Of a stretch of 64,000 nt of DNA, positions 17,669 to 26,491 are shown one piece after another. The position numbers were made by a program, and so were the translations under genes. The stretch comes from a bacterium (lineage in GTDB: Bacteria; Zhuqueibacterota; Zhuqueibacteria; Oleimicrobiales; Geothermoviventaceae), in NCBI GenBank assembly GCA_028275345.1, contig JAPWUV010000001.1, forward strand, positions 186,001-250,000, written 5' to 3'. The notes under the pieces are model-generated. The model did not search any database. It was not told the origin of the DNA and saw only the letters and a program-made list of their open reading frames with translations. Position 1 is the stretch's first letter, and each line of letters begins with the position of its first letter.

Positions 17669-19465
17669 GTGGCGCGGGAGGCTTGGCAACGCACCCACAC
17701 GTGCGGGGAGTTGCGGACGGCTCACGTGGGGCAGAAGGTGACCCTGTGCGGATGGGTCCACCGGCGGAGAGACCACGGCGGCCTCATCTTTATCGACCTG
17801 AGGGATCGCTACGGGATCACCCAGGTACGCTTCGACCCGGAGGTGAATCGAGCGGCTCTGGAGCGCGCCCGAGCGCTGAAGAACGAGTACGTGGTCAGCG
17901 TGACCGGCCGGGTTGAAAAGCGTCCCGAAGGGATGGTCAATCCCAAGCTAGCTACGGGGGAGATCGAGGTGGCGGCGAGCGAGGTGATCGTCCTCAACGA
18001 GGCCAAGACGCCGCCCTTCGTCATCGCCGACCGCACCGAGGCCTCCGAGGAGCTGAGGTTGAAGTATCGGTATCTCGACCTCCGGCGGCCGGAGATGCAG
18101 GAGAATCTCCTCCTGCGCCACCGGTTGTATCAGGCAGTGCGCTCCTACCTCAATCAGCAGGGGTTTGTGGAAATTGAGACGCCTTTCCTCATGCGGAGCA
18201 CTCCGGAGGGGGCGCGGGACTTCCTGGTGCCCAGCCGGATCCACCGCGGCAAGTTCTACGCCCTCCCCCAGTCTCCGCAGACGTACAAGCAGATCTTGAT
18301 GGTAGCTGGCTTCGACCGCTACTACCAGATCGTCCGCTGCTTCCGTGACGAGGACCTGCGCGCCGATCGGCAACCGGAATTCACCCAGATTGACCTGGAG
18401 ATGTCCTTCGTCACCCGAGAGGATGTGATGGAGCTGGTGGAGGGGTTGATGGTGCACATCTTCCGAGAGATCCTCGGCCAGGAGCTCCGGACGCCCTTCC
18501 CTCGGCTCACCTACGAGGAAGCGATGCGGCGCTACGGGACGGATAAGCCGGACCTGCGCTTCGGGATGGAGCTCTTTGACGTCACCGATGTCGTGGTCGA
18601 GTCGGAATTCAAGGTTTTCCGGGAGGTGGCCGAGAATCACGGCGCGGTGGTTGGCCTCTGCCTGCCGGGTGGGGCTCGCTACTCGCGAAAGGAAGTGGAC
18701 GAACTGACCCAGTTCACCGTGTCCAGCGGCGGCCGTGGGTTAGTGGCTTTGAAGGTACAGGATCGAGCCGTGGAGGGCGGGATTGCGAAGTTCCTTTCCA
18801 CGGGCGAAAAGACGGCGATCTTGGAACGGAGTGGGGCACGATCTGGAGACCTCATCCTGCTCGTGGCCGATGCGCGGGAGACGGCGCTTGAGGTGGCGGG
18901 AAACCTGCGTCTCTATCTGGCCGAGCGGGAGAATCTGATCGACCGCAGCGTCCACCGGCTGGCGTGGATCGTGGATTTCCCCTTGCTGGAGTGGTCGGAC
19001 GAGGAAGGTCGATACGTGGCGCGGCATCACCCCTTCACCAGTCCCATGGACGAAGACTTGCCGTTGATGGACAGCGCGCCAGAGAAGGTGCGGGCCAAGG
19101 CGTACGACTTGATCATGGACGGCAATGAGATCGCCGGCGGATCTATTCGGATTCACACCCGAGAGCTCCAGCGGAAGATGTTCCGCCTCCTACAGATCAG
19201 CGACGAAGAGGCGGAAAACAAGTTCGGCTTCCTGCTTGAGGCCCTGGAGTACGGTGCACCTCCGCACGGAGGCATTGCCTTCGGGTTCGATCGCCTGGCC
19301 ATGTTGTTGGCGGGTCGGTCCTCCATCCGAGACGTGATCGCCTTCCCCAAGACCAACCGGGCGGTGTCCCTGATGGATGGCGCTCCCGCCGAGGTGGATC
19401 CGCGACAGCTTGCGGAACTCGGGATCGTCGTGATCCCGACCACCGTCGTGTCGGCCGGTAACTGA
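17669..19465 (+). CDS. aspS: Aspartyl-tRNA synthetase, probably non-discriminating (Asp/Asn)
   Basis: This class II synthetase charges tRNA(Asp) with Asp. It has 598 residues; the start GTG follows GGAGG by about 10 nt. The order is an N-terminal OB anticodon-binding domain (1-110), the catalytic core with motif 2 [14 protein letters not shown] and motif 3 [13 protein letters not shown], and the bacterial GAD insert (about 300-420). The anticodon-domain loop reads HRRRDHGG: His36 matches Pseudomonas aeruginosa His31, a residue linked in published mutational work to recognition of both tRNA(Asp) and tRNA(Asn), where discriminating enzymes have Leu. I therefore infer a non-discriminating enzyme requiring GatCAB. 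No gatCAB gene lies in this window. Confidence 0.96.
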   Translation: MAREAWQRTHTCGELRTAHVGQKVTLCGWVHRRRDHGGLIFIDLRDRYGITQVRFDPEVNRAALERARALKNEYVVSVTGRVEKRPEGMVNPKLATGEIEVAASEVIVLNEAKTPPFVIADRTEASEELRLKYRYLDLRRPEMQENLLLRHRLYQAVRSYLNQQGFVEIETPFLMRSTPEGARDFLVPSRIHRGKFYALPQSPQTYKQILMVAGFDRYYQIVRCFRDEDLRADRQPEFTQIDLEMSFVTREDVMELVEGLMVHIFREILGQELRTPFPRLTYEEAMRRYGTDKPDLRFGMELFDVTDVVVESEFKVFREVAENHGAVVGLCLPGGARYSRKEVDELTQFTVSSGGRGLVALKVQDRAVEGGIAKFLSTGEKTAILERSGARSGDLILLVADARETALEVAGNLRLYLAERENLIDRSVHRLAWIVDFPLLEWSDEEGRYVARHHPFTSPMDEDLPLMDSAPEKVRAKAYDLIMDGNEIAGGSIRIHTRELQRKMFRLLQISDEEAENKFGFLLEALEYGAPPHGGIAFGFDRLAMLLAGRSSIRDVIAFPKTNRAVSLMDGAPAEVDPRQLAELGIVVIPTTVVSAGN

Positions 19466-19481
19466 TCCGTAATCTTTCCCC

Positions 19482-19510
19482 TTGACATTGCGGGAGGGTT
19501 TTCGTATTAT
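19482..19510 (+). promoter_or_regulatory. Strong sigma70-type promoter of the lipoprotein-LysM unit
   Basis: A consensus TTGACA, a 17-nt spacer and TATTAT lie directly after the aspS stop. This is the closest match to the E. coli consensus in the window, so the two small envelope genes downstream are probably highly expressed. The leader is about 90 nt. Confidence 0.88.
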
Positions 19511-19607
19511 AGCTTCGCGAAGTGCGGGTGGTGGACGGTTCTTGTTCGGGTGCCGGAGATCTGTCCCGAGATCAGCTGAGCGTCGGACGAAAGGAGGTGT
19601 GATCCGC

Positions 19608-19880
19608 ATGCGAAGAGTACCGAAGGCAATGGCGGCGCTGGGGATGGCGGCATTGGTGATGGCCACCCTGTCTTGGACCGGATGTGCCAGGCACCCCAGC
19701 AAGGAGCAGCTGCAGCGGTTGGAAGAGACGAAGCAGGCGGCGTTGGCAGCTGAGCAGCAGCTGGCGCAATGCCAGCAGCAGAAGGCCGACCTGGAGAAGC
19801 AAGTCAAGGCCAAGCAGGACGAGCTCCAGAAGGTCAGAGCTGAGAAGGCGGCGGTCCAGAGCCGACTCCAGGGGATGTGA
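19608..19880 (+). CDS. Small coiled-coil lipoprotein
   Basis: The 90-residue protein starts at an ATG preceded by AAGGAGGTG at 9 nt spacing. Residues 1-26 form a signal sequence with a lipobox-like SWTGC. The mature part is one heptad coiled coil from KEQLQRLEETKQ to KAAVQSRLQGM, rich in Gln, Lys, Glu and Ala, with one Cys near the middle. Size and form recall Lpp (Braun's lipoprotein) or the coiled-coil accessory lipoproteins near Tol-Pal, but it lacks the C-terminal Lys-terminated motif needed for peptidoglycan attachment. It is cotranscribed with the LysM protein 48 nt downstream, whose N-terminal half is also coiled coil, so a periplasmic partnership is plausible. Confidence 0.75.
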   Translation: MRRVPKAMAALGMAALVMATLSWTGCARHPSKEQLQRLEETKQAALAAEQQLAQCQQQKADLEKQVKAKQDELQKVRAEKAAVQSRLQGM

Positions 19881-19928
19881 ACCGAGCGGTAGGTCGACCT
19901 CGCGTGCGATGAAAAGGGAGGATGTCCG

Positions 19929-20786
19929 ATGAGAGTAGGAAAGACCGCAATGCTGATCGTCGGCTTGGGCATTGCCCTTTCCATGCTCCTCAGCGCCAAC
20001 ATTAGCCTGGCCCAAGAGAAGAAGATGAGCATGGAAGAGTACAATGCCCAGCTGAGCCAGTGGCAGCAGCGTGAAGCCAAAGCCAAGGCGGACCTCCAGA
20101 AATGCCAGGCGGATGTCGAGCAGCTCAAGGCCCAGATCGCTTCCCTCGACGAGCAGATCAAGGCTGCGTGGAAGGAGGTCTATGATCTGCTCGGGGTTAC
20201 GGAGGCGGACGTGCAAGCATACCGCCAGCAGTTGGTCGATTTGGAGAGGCAGGTAGATGCGCTGGCCGCCCTTTCGCCGGAAGAGCTTTTCAAGCGGCGG
20301 AAGGAGATCGATGACGCGGAGGCGAAGCTGAACGCGCTGAAGAAGAACAAGATCGCAGTTCTGTCCGAGATGCAGGATCGGCTGGCGCGAATCGAGGGCA
20401 AAATCGCGCAGCTGCGCGCGAAGCTGCCGAAGTCCCTCTACGACGAGTACACCGTAGTTCGGGGGGATTACCTGTGGAAGATCGCGGGAAAGCCCCAGAT
20501 CTACAATGACCCGTACCAGTGGATGCGCATCTACACCTACAACCGCGACCAGATCAAGGATCCGAACCTGATCTACCCGAACCAGGTGCTGAAGATCCAC
20601 CGGCAGTGCGGGCCGGGTGAATACCTGGTGGCCAAGGGAGACTATCTGCAGAAGATCGCCGCCAATCCGAATGTCTACAACGACCCGACGAAGTGGACGC
20701 GTATCTACGAGGCGAACAAAGATATCATTGGCAATGATCCGAACTTGATCTACCCGTACTCGGTGTTTGTGATTCCGAAGGAGTGA
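19929..20786 (+). CDS. Periplasmic coiled-coil protein with two LysM domains
   Basis: The protein has 285 residues with a Sec signal peptide (1-28, ends SLAQ). Residues about 30-165 are predicted coiled coil (QLSQWQQREAKAKADLQK..., QVDALAALSPEELFKRRKEI). Two LysM modules follow: EYTVVRGDYLWKIAGKPQIY to NQVLKIHR (about 174-225), and EYLVAKGDYLQKIAANPNVY to YSVFVIPKE (about 230-285). LysM binds peptidoglycan, so the protein is probably an envelope tether or scaffold. Both modules have an elongated first loop (IYNDPYQWMRIY, VYNDPTKWTRIY) rather than the minimal 44-residue form. The unit ends at the terminator at 20919. Confidence 0.9.
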   Translation: MRVGKTAMLIVGLGIALSMLLSANISLAQEKKMSMEEYNAQLSQWQQREAKAKADLQKCQADVEQLKAQIASLDEQIKAAWKEVYDLLGVTEADVQAYRQQLVDLERQVDALAALSPEELFKRRKEIDDAEAKLNALKKNKIAVLSEMQDRLARIEGKIAQLRAKLPKSLYDEYTVVRGDYLWKIAGKPQIYNDPYQWMRIYTYNRDQIKDPNLIYPNQVLKIHRQCGPGEYLVAKGDYLQKIAANPNVYNDPTKWTRIYEANKDIIGNDPNLIYPYSVFVIPKE

Positions 20787-20918
20787 GAGGAGGCGCGGAC
20801 CGTCCGCAGGGGGATGGTTTCCGGGTGACGCAAGGACGGCCGCGCGGACCCGCTGGGACCTGTCGGTAGCCGATGGCGAGACCAACGGGTACAGTGGGGC
20901 GAGGTGATACTCATAGCT

Positions 20919-20953
20919 CTCGGCGCCATGAGGGGCCGAGGGCTTTTCTTTTG
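20919..20953 (+). terminator. Intrinsic terminator after the LysM gene
   Basis: Stem CTCGGCGCC/GGGGCCGAG (one mismatch) with loop ATGA is followed by GGCTTTTCTTTT. It closes the 19482-20953 transcription unit. The rest of the 20787-21092 region contains no gene; GCGGTCCGG occurs twice, at about 20956 and 21008, with unknown meaning. Confidence 0.8.
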
Positions 20954-21092
20954 CAGCGGTCCGGCTGCGAGAAGCAGAGGGAAGGGATCATTTCCTGACA
21001 CCATTTCGCGGTCCGGAGGAGTTCAATCCTTCGGAAGCGTTTTGGGATCCTCGAGAGATGGAGGGCAGGTTCGGGAGGTGGCGGTAAGGAGG

Positions 21093-22166
21093 ATGAGCGA
21101 ACGTCGGATTTCCATTCGTGGGATCGATCATCTGGGGCTCCTCGGTCTGCACGATGCAAATCTGCGAAGGCTTCAGGAAGCCTTTGATGCGACGATCGTA
21201 GTCCGAGGCGGGGAGATTGTCCTCCGCGGAGAAGAGCAGGAGCTGGATGCACTGGAGCGGATCTTCAACGAGCTCATCTTCATCCTGAATCGGACGGATC
21301 GCGTGACGGAAGGGGATGTCGATACCGTGACCCAATTGGTGCTGGCGGAGCGACGCAGGGGCGAGGAGTCTCGCGCCGTCCGGATGGCGCGGAGCGAGAC
21401 GATCAGTCCCGAGCGTTCCGTCATCCTCTACAGCAAGAGCGGGATCATCCGTCCCCGCTCGGCTGGACAGCAGCGCTACTACGAGGCCACGCTGGAGAAC
21501 GACATCGTCTTCGTGATCGGCCCGGCCGGGACGGGAAAGACCTACCTCGCTGTGGCGATTGCGGTGGCAGCGCTGAGGGAGCACCAGGTGGAGCGGATCA
21601 TCCTGACGCGCCCGGCCGTGGAGGCGGGCGAAAGCCTTGGCTTTCTGCCCGGCGATCTGAGGGAGAAGATTGACCCGTATCTGCGCCCGCTCTACGATGC
21701 CCTGCACGACATGATCCCGGCGGAGAAGCTGCGGAAGCTGATGGAGACCAATACCATCGAGATCGCGCCCCTTGCCTACATGCGCGGACGTACCTTGAAC
21801 AACGCCTACGTGATCCTGGACGAGGCGCAGAATACCTCTACGCTGCAGATGAAGATGTTCCTGACACGCCTCGGGGTGAATAGCAGGGCCATCATCACCG
21901 GCGACATCACCCAAGTGGATCTCCCCAGCTCCGCTCAGTCCGGATTGGTGCAGATCCAGGACGTGTTGAAGGGGATTGAGGGGATCGCTTTCGTGTACCT
22001 CGATGAATCGGACGTGGTGAGACACCGGCTGGTCCGGGAGATCATCCGCGCCTACGATGCCTACGACGCCGCCAAGGCCGTATCCTTTGACAGGACTTCC
22101 TCCGAAAGCGCCCGCCGGTCCCGGGGCGAGGGCAAGTCGGACAATAACCCGCGAGCCGACGCGTAG
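21093..22166 (+). CDS. phoH: PhoH-family ATPase (YbeZ)
   Basis: The protein has 357 residues. An N-terminal KH-like segment (about 1-100, RRLQEAFDATIVVRGGEIVLRG) is followed by the PhoH P-loop domain: Walker A GPAGTGKTYLA near residue 142, RPAVEAGESLGFLPGD, and Walker B VILDEAQNTS near 246. PhoH/YbeZ is an RNA-binding ATPase that partners the RNase YbeY in rRNA maturation; ybeY lies two genes downstream, as in the conserved ybeZ-ybeY-ybeX order. AGGAGG directly abuts the ATG, so the functional start may be a nearby GTG (21078). The C-terminus is a polar, poorly conserved tail. Confidence 0.95.
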   Translation: MSERRISIRGIDHLGLLGLHDANLRRLQEAFDATIVVRGGEIVLRGEEQELDALERIFNELIFILNRTDRVTEGDVDTVTQLVLAERRRGEESRAVRMARSETISPERSVILYSKSGIIRPRSAGQQRYYEATLENDIVFVIGPAGTGKTYLAVAIAVAALREHQVERIILTRPAVEAGESLGFLPGDLREKIDPYLRPLYDALHDMIPAEKLRKLMETNTIEIAPLAYMRGRTLNNAYVILDEAQNTSTLQMKMFLTRLGVNSRAIITGDITQVDLPSSAQSGLVQIQDVLKGIEGIAFVYLDESDVVRHRLVREIIRAYDAYDAAKAVSFDRTSSESARRSRGEGKSDNNPRADA

Positions 22167-22182
22167 GTGAGGGGGGACCGGC

Positions 22183-24558
22183 ATGCCGGAAGTCTTACAG
22201 AAGTTGCGCCGGAGGCTGTGGCGCAAGAAGCGACCCAGCGAACTGCTCCCCGCCCGGGCTCCAGGTCGAGCCAGGAGTCTGGGGATCCTCCCCCAGCTGC
22301 TCATCTTTGGGTCCTTCGTTGCCGTCACCGCGCTTCTCTTCCCGCGGAGCAAGAGTTACCAGTTCGCGAATCTCCGGGTGGGCGATGTGTACGTGGGGGA
22401 TGAGATCATCGCTCCGTTCACTTTTCCTGTGAACAAGACGGAAGAGGAGTACCGGCAGGACGTGGAGCGGGCCCGGCAAGCAGTCCCATCCGTGTTCGCC
22501 AAGGCGGATTCCATCCGCGATTTCGAGCTGGTGCGATTCCGCGCCCTTCTTCGAAAGCTTGATGCAGCGCTGGGCGAAACGCCATCTGCGCAGGGTCGAA
22601 GTCGTGGCCTCTCCTCCCTGCTCAGTGACTACGGCGTTTCGTTGCCGGAGGAAAGCCTCCGGCTCTTGCCCCTTCTCTTTCGCTCGGGTTTCCAGACGGC
22701 CATACTGTCGGAGATCCTACGCGACCTCTACGACACGGGTATCCTGAACCTGGGGAAGAACCAGCTTCCAACGGCTTCGGAGAAGATCCTCATCCGTGCG
22801 GACGGCCTGGAGGTAATGGATGAGCTGCGCTACTACTACGATCTGCCGGAGGCAAAGGCTGCGTTGCTGGACCGCCTTCGTCAGGCCCTCGGCAATGATG
22901 ACCTGGTGAAAGTGGCGTATCAATTGATGCTCCCGCACCTGCGTCCCAATCTCCTCTATCAGGAGGACCAGACGCAGCGGATGATCGAGGAAGCCGTTCG
23001 CAGTGTGCCGCGAGTCAAGGGGATGGTTCTGGAGCGGGAGCGGATCATCGACAGTCACGAACGGATTACCCCGGATCATCTTCAGAAGCTGCGCAGCCTG
23101 GCCGAAGCCCTGGCTGAGCGCCAGTCGGAGGCTGGGCATCTGTTAGCCTTCCTGCCCCGGCTGGGCCACATTCTTTTTGTGGCGCTGGCCGTGGGACTCC
23201 TTGTCGTCTATCTCGCTCTGGGAGAACGCCAGGTCTTGGCCGCGTGGGACAAGAATCTCCTTGTCGTCATCATCCTCTTCTTCTCCGTGCTCATTAGCGC
23301 GCTTGCCATTGGCGCCAGGTTACCGACCTATTTGGTCCCCACGGCTGTTTCTTCCATGCTGCTCACGATCTTCTTTGGCCCGCGCACCGGGTTCGTGGGC
23401 ACCGTGACGCTGGCCCTCATCTTGGCCGGTATGTGGGGGAATGACTTCTCCTTGGCGGCGCTGGGACTGGTGACCGGGGCGGCATCGATCACGGCGGTCA
23501 GCCGGTTGCGTTCGCGAAGTTGGGTTCTGAATGCCATGGTCCGGCTGGTGGCGGCGTATGTCTTGGCCATTTCGGCCCTCGAGCTGGTTCACTTTGTCTC
23601 GTTCCAGAAGCTTCTGGTGAGCTGGGCGTACGGAGGGGCGGCGGGGTTCCTCGCCCCTGTGCTCACCTACGGTCTGGCGGTTGTCCTCGAGTTCGCCTTT
23701 GACGTCACCACGGACATGAGCTTGCTGGAGCTTTCCGACCTGAATCACCCGCTGTTGCGGGAGCTGGCGGTTCGAGCTCCGGGCACGTACCATCACAGTC
23801 TCATGGTAGGGAATCTGGCCGAAGCTGCGGCCGAAGCGATCGGAGCCAATTCGCTCCTTGCCCGCGTGGGAGCCTACTATCACGACATCGGCAAGCTCGA
23901 TATGCCGGAATACTTCATCGAGAATCAAGGTACGGGCAAGAATCCGCACGACAAGCTGTCCCCCACCATGAGCGCGCTGATCCTTGCCAACCACATTCGC
24001 CAAGGGATTGAGAAGGCCCGCGAGGCTGGCTTACCGAAGGAGGTCATTGCCTTCATCCCCGAACATCAGGGGACGCAGCTGATGAGCTACTTCTACGAGC
24101 GGGCCCGGAAAAGCAGCGCGGAGCCAGTGGAGGAGCAAAAGTTCCGTTACCCCGGTCCCAAGCCGCAGAGCAAAGAGACCGCCATTGTCATGCTCGCCGA
24201 CGCTGTGGAGGCGGCCGTGCGAAGTCTCAAGCAGCCCACCCCCTCGCGCGTCCGTCAGGTGGTGAATTCCATCATCCAGCGCCGGTTCAATGAAGGGGAG
24301 CTGGACGAGAGTCCGTTAACTCTGCGTGATCTGAATCGGATCGCGGAGGCCTTTGTCCAGGCGCTTGCCGGGCTATTCCATCCGCGAATCGAATATCCGG
24401 AGATGATTGCAACCCGGGCCGAGACGGGAGAGCGCAAGAGGCCGAGTGAAGGCCCGGCTCCTTCCGGCCCGAGCGAGGAACCCGTTGGTGAAGGTGCAGG
24501 TATTCAACACCACTGGTCGGCGCGTCCCCCGAGGCCGGATCCTGCGGCTCGTACGTGA
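22183..24558 (+). CDS. pgpH: 7TM-HD family c-di-AMP phosphodiesterase (PgpH type)
   Basis: The protein has 791 residues. A cytoplasmic N-terminus and one membrane segment (about 36-55) precede an extracytoplasmic 7TMR-HDED domain (about 60-315). Seven hydrophobic segments follow between about 325 and 520. The C-terminal HD phosphohydrolase domain starts near 530, with metal ligands in YHHSLMVGN and YYHDIGKLDMPEYF and further motifs NHIRQG and IPEHQGT. PgpH of Listeria hydrolyses c-di-AMP to pApA. The phoH-pgpH-ybeY order is shared with Firmicutes. The last ~24 codons are Pro/Arg-rich, unlike the family, and overlap ybeY by 71 nt, so the C-terminal extension may be a late addition. Confidence 0.95.
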   Translation: MPEVLQKLRRRLWRKKRPSELLPARAPGRARSLGILPQLLIFGSFVAVTALLFPRSKSYQFANLRVGDVYVGDEIIAPFTFPVNKTEEEYRQDVERARQAVPSVFAKADSIRDFELVRFRALLRKLDAALGETPSAQGRSRGLSSLLSDYGVSLPEESLRLLPLLFRSGFQTAILSEILRDLYDTGILNLGKNQLPTASEKILIRADGLEVMDELRYYYDLPEAKAALLDRLRQALGNDDLVKVAYQLMLPHLRPNLLYQEDQTQRMIEEAVRSVPRVKGMVLERERIIDSHERITPDHLQKLRSLAEALAERQSEAGHLLAFLPRLGHILFVALAVGLLVVYLALGERQVLAAWDKNLLVVIILFFSVLISALAIGARLPTYLVPTAVSSMLLTIFFGPRTGFVGTVTLALILAGMWGNDFSLAALGLVTGAASITAVSRLRSRSWVLNAMVRLVAAYVLAISALELVHFVSFQKLLVSWAYGGAAGFLAPVLTYGLAVVLEFAFDVTTDMSLLELSDLNHPLLRELAVRAPGTYHHSLMVGNLAEAAAEAIGANSLLARVGAYYHDIGKLDMPEYFIENQGTGKNPHDKLSPTMSALILANHIRQGIEKAREAGLPKEVIAFIPEHQGTQLMSYFYERARKSSAEPVEEQKFRYPGPKPQSKETAIVMLADAVEAAVRSLKQPTPSRVRQVVNSIIQRRFNEGELDESPLTLRDLNRIAEAFVQALAGLFHPRIEYPEMIATRAETGERKRPSEGPAPSGPSEEPVGEGAGIQHHWSARPPRPDPAART

Positions 24559-24913
24559 GGTCCTCACCCGATACGGCCCCTCTGGGGAGGCGGAGATCCG
24601 GGTGATCTTTGTGGATGACGAGACCATCCAGTCGCTCAATCGACAATTCCTCCACAGGGACGAGCCAACGGATGTGATCTCTTTTGATCTCAGCGAGGAT
24701 GAAAGGCGACGGGAGGGGGAGGTGTACGTGAGCGTTCCCACTGCCGAGAGGCAGAGCAGGGACTATCGCACGACCCTTTGGGAGGAGCTGGCGAGACTGG
24801 CGACCCACGGGGCGTTGCATCTCGTGGGATTCGATGACGCGACGGAGGAAGACCGGCAGCGCATGCACTCGGTCGAAGACGAGCTGCTGAAGACCATTCG
24901 ATCGACACGTTAG
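24488..24913 (+). CDS. ybeY: Endoribonuclease YbeY (16S rRNA maturation)
   Basis: YbeY is a single-strand-specific metal-dependent endoribonuclease needed for 16S rRNA 3'-end maturation and ribosome quality control. The GTG start (141 aa) has GAGG about 10 nt upstream and begins the conserved KVQVFN strand. Core motifs are VIFVDDETIQSLNRQFLHRD, PTDVISFDL and the zinc motif HGALHLVGFDD. The third ligand, His in E. coli (HGTLHLLGYDH), is Asp here; I recall the same change in Bacteroidota (GYKD). The start lies 71 nt inside pgpH, an unusually long overlap implying tight coupling. Confidence 0.93.
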   Translation: MKVQVFNTTGRRVPRGRILRLVREVLTRYGPSGEAEIRVIFVDDETIQSLNRQFLHRDEPTDVISFDLSEDERRREGEVYVSVPTAERQSRDYRTTLWEELARLATHGALHLVGFDDATEEDRQRMHSVEDELLKTIRSTR

Positions 24914-24945
24914 GTTGGACCAGCAGGAAGGAGGGTTGATTCTCA

Positions 24946-26232
24946 TTGGAAGTGGACTACTGGAGTAGGCTGCTTCTCTTTGTGATTCTCATAGGTCTTT
25001 CGGCATTTTTCTCGGGGAGTGAAACGGCGCTTTTCTCCCTTTCGGAGCTTGAGAAGCGCCGGCTGCAGGAAGGGGGGACTCCGGGAGGGAAGCGAGTGCT
25101 GGAACTGCTGGCACGCCCTCGCCTCCTGCTCACGACCATCCTCATCGGCAATACGTTGGTCAATGTCTCCGCAGCTACCCTTGCTGCCCTCCTGACCTCC
25201 GATCTGGTGACGGCTCACGGATTCAGCCGCACCTGGGCCGTGATCATCCAGGTGGGAGTGGTCACGCTGGTGCTCTTGGTCTTCTCGGAGGTAACCCCGA
25301 AGATCCTCGCTCTGCAGCGGAGCGAGAGGTTTGCGGTGGTTGCGGCTACGGTGCTGCGGCCCATCATCTGGCTCTTGTTCCCGGTTGCCGGGCCGATTGA
25401 GGCGATGTCGCGCCAGCTGGAGCGGATCTTCGGGGTGAAGGAGGGCGAGTTTGCCTTGTCTGAGGCGGAGCTGCGCGCTCTCATCGATGTGGGAGAGGAG
25501 GAAGGGGCCCTCGAGGCGGACGAGAGGGAAATGATCCATTCCATCTTCGAGTTCGGGAAGACGCATGCGCGCGAGATCATGGTGCCCCGGATCGACATGG
25601 TCTGCATCGAGCGCTCCGCTTCAATCCGAGAGTTGGTGGAGCTCATCAAGTCCTGCGGACACACGCGCATACCGGTGTACGAAGGGACGGTGGACAACAT
25701 CATTGGCATTATTCACGCAAAGGATCTCTTGCCGTACCTCGGTCGCGAGGAGCAGGAGGTGGACTTGGCGCGGATCGCTCGGCCCCCCATGTTCGTGCCG
25801 GAGAGCAAACTCATTGACGAGTTGCTGCGAGAATTCCAGAAGCAGCGGAGTCACATGGCCATCGTGGTGGACGAATATGGCGGTACGGCAGGGTTGGTCA
25901 CGCTGGAGGACGTGATCGAAGAGATTGTGGGCGAGATCCAGGACGAGTACGACCGCGAGCTGCCCCTGTACCAAGAGCTGGACGATGGCTCCTACCTGAT
26001 GGACGCCAAGATCGACCTCGACGAGGTGAATGAGGTCCTGGGCGTTGAGCTCCCTACGGAGGAAGACTACGAGAGCCTGGGCGGGTTCATCTTTCACCTC
26101 ACGGGGCAGGTACCACGGGAAGGGGACCGAATCCAATACGGAGACCTCGAATTCATCGTGGAAAAGGTCCAGCGCAACCGCATCGTGACCGTGAAGGTTC
26201 GCCGCAAGGAGGCCGAAGCATCGAACTCCTGA
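24946..26232 (+). CDS. CNNM/CBS-domain transporter-like protein (CorC/HlyC, YbeX-related)
   Basis: The protein has 428 residues. The start is TTG (24946) with AAGGAGGG 10 nt upstream; GTG at 24952 is an alternative. Residues about 1-150 form a DUF21/CNNM membrane domain with three or four segments (GLSAFFSGSETALFSLS is the family signature), followed by a CBS pair (about 205-330, REIMVPRIDMVCIE and VVDEYGGTAGLVTLEDVIEEIVGEI), and a CorC_HlyC domain to the end. Family members act in magnesium/cobalt homeostasis, probably Mg2+ efflux; 'hemolysin' is a historical label. The phoH-ybeY-corC neighbourhood mirrors E. coli ybeZYX. Confidence 0.92.
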   Translation: MEVDYWSRLLLFVILIGLSAFFSGSETALFSLSELEKRRLQEGGTPGGKRVLELLARPRLLLTTILIGNTLVNVSAATLAALLTSDLVTAHGFSRTWAVIIQVGVVTLVLLVFSEVTPKILALQRSERFAVVAATVLRPIIWLLFPVAGPIEAMSRQLERIFGVKEGEFALSEAELRALIDVGEEEGALEADEREMIHSIFEFGKTHAREIMVPRIDMVCIERSASIRELVELIKSCGHTRIPVYEGTVDNIIGIIHAKDLLPYLGREEQEVDLARIARPPMFVPESKLIDELLREFQKQRSHMAIVVDEYGGTAGLVTLEDVIEEIVGEIQDEYDRELPLYQELDDGSYLMDAKIDLDEVNEVLGVELPTEEDYESLGGFIFHLTGQVPREGDRIQYGDLEFIVEKVQRNRIVTVKVRRKEAEASNS

Positions 26233-26280
26233 ATCGGCCCTCACTTGCCATATCTGTCGGCAACGTGCCGTAGGTTACTC

Positions 26281-26309
26281 TTGATTCAACGCGTGCGATT
26301 TGTTATTAT
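26281..26309 (+). promoter_or_regulatory. Sigma70-type promoter of the membrane protein gene
   Basis: TTGATT, a 17-nt spacer and TATTAT lie in the 259-bp gap after corC. The leader is about 175 nt. Confidence 0.78.
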
Positions 26310-26491
26310 CTGGCCAGCTGCGCCGTAGGCCGTTCGGAAGGCATTCGTTGGGAATGGGAGCGGAGGCTTTCGTCGGAGGAGTTGCGGGGCGAGGACGGGA
26401 ACGGGAGAGGGCATTGAGCGCGGATACAGATTGCGGAGCCATCTTAGCGAACGTGAAGGGGTAGATGGAGGCAAGGGAAAGGAGGACTCCG

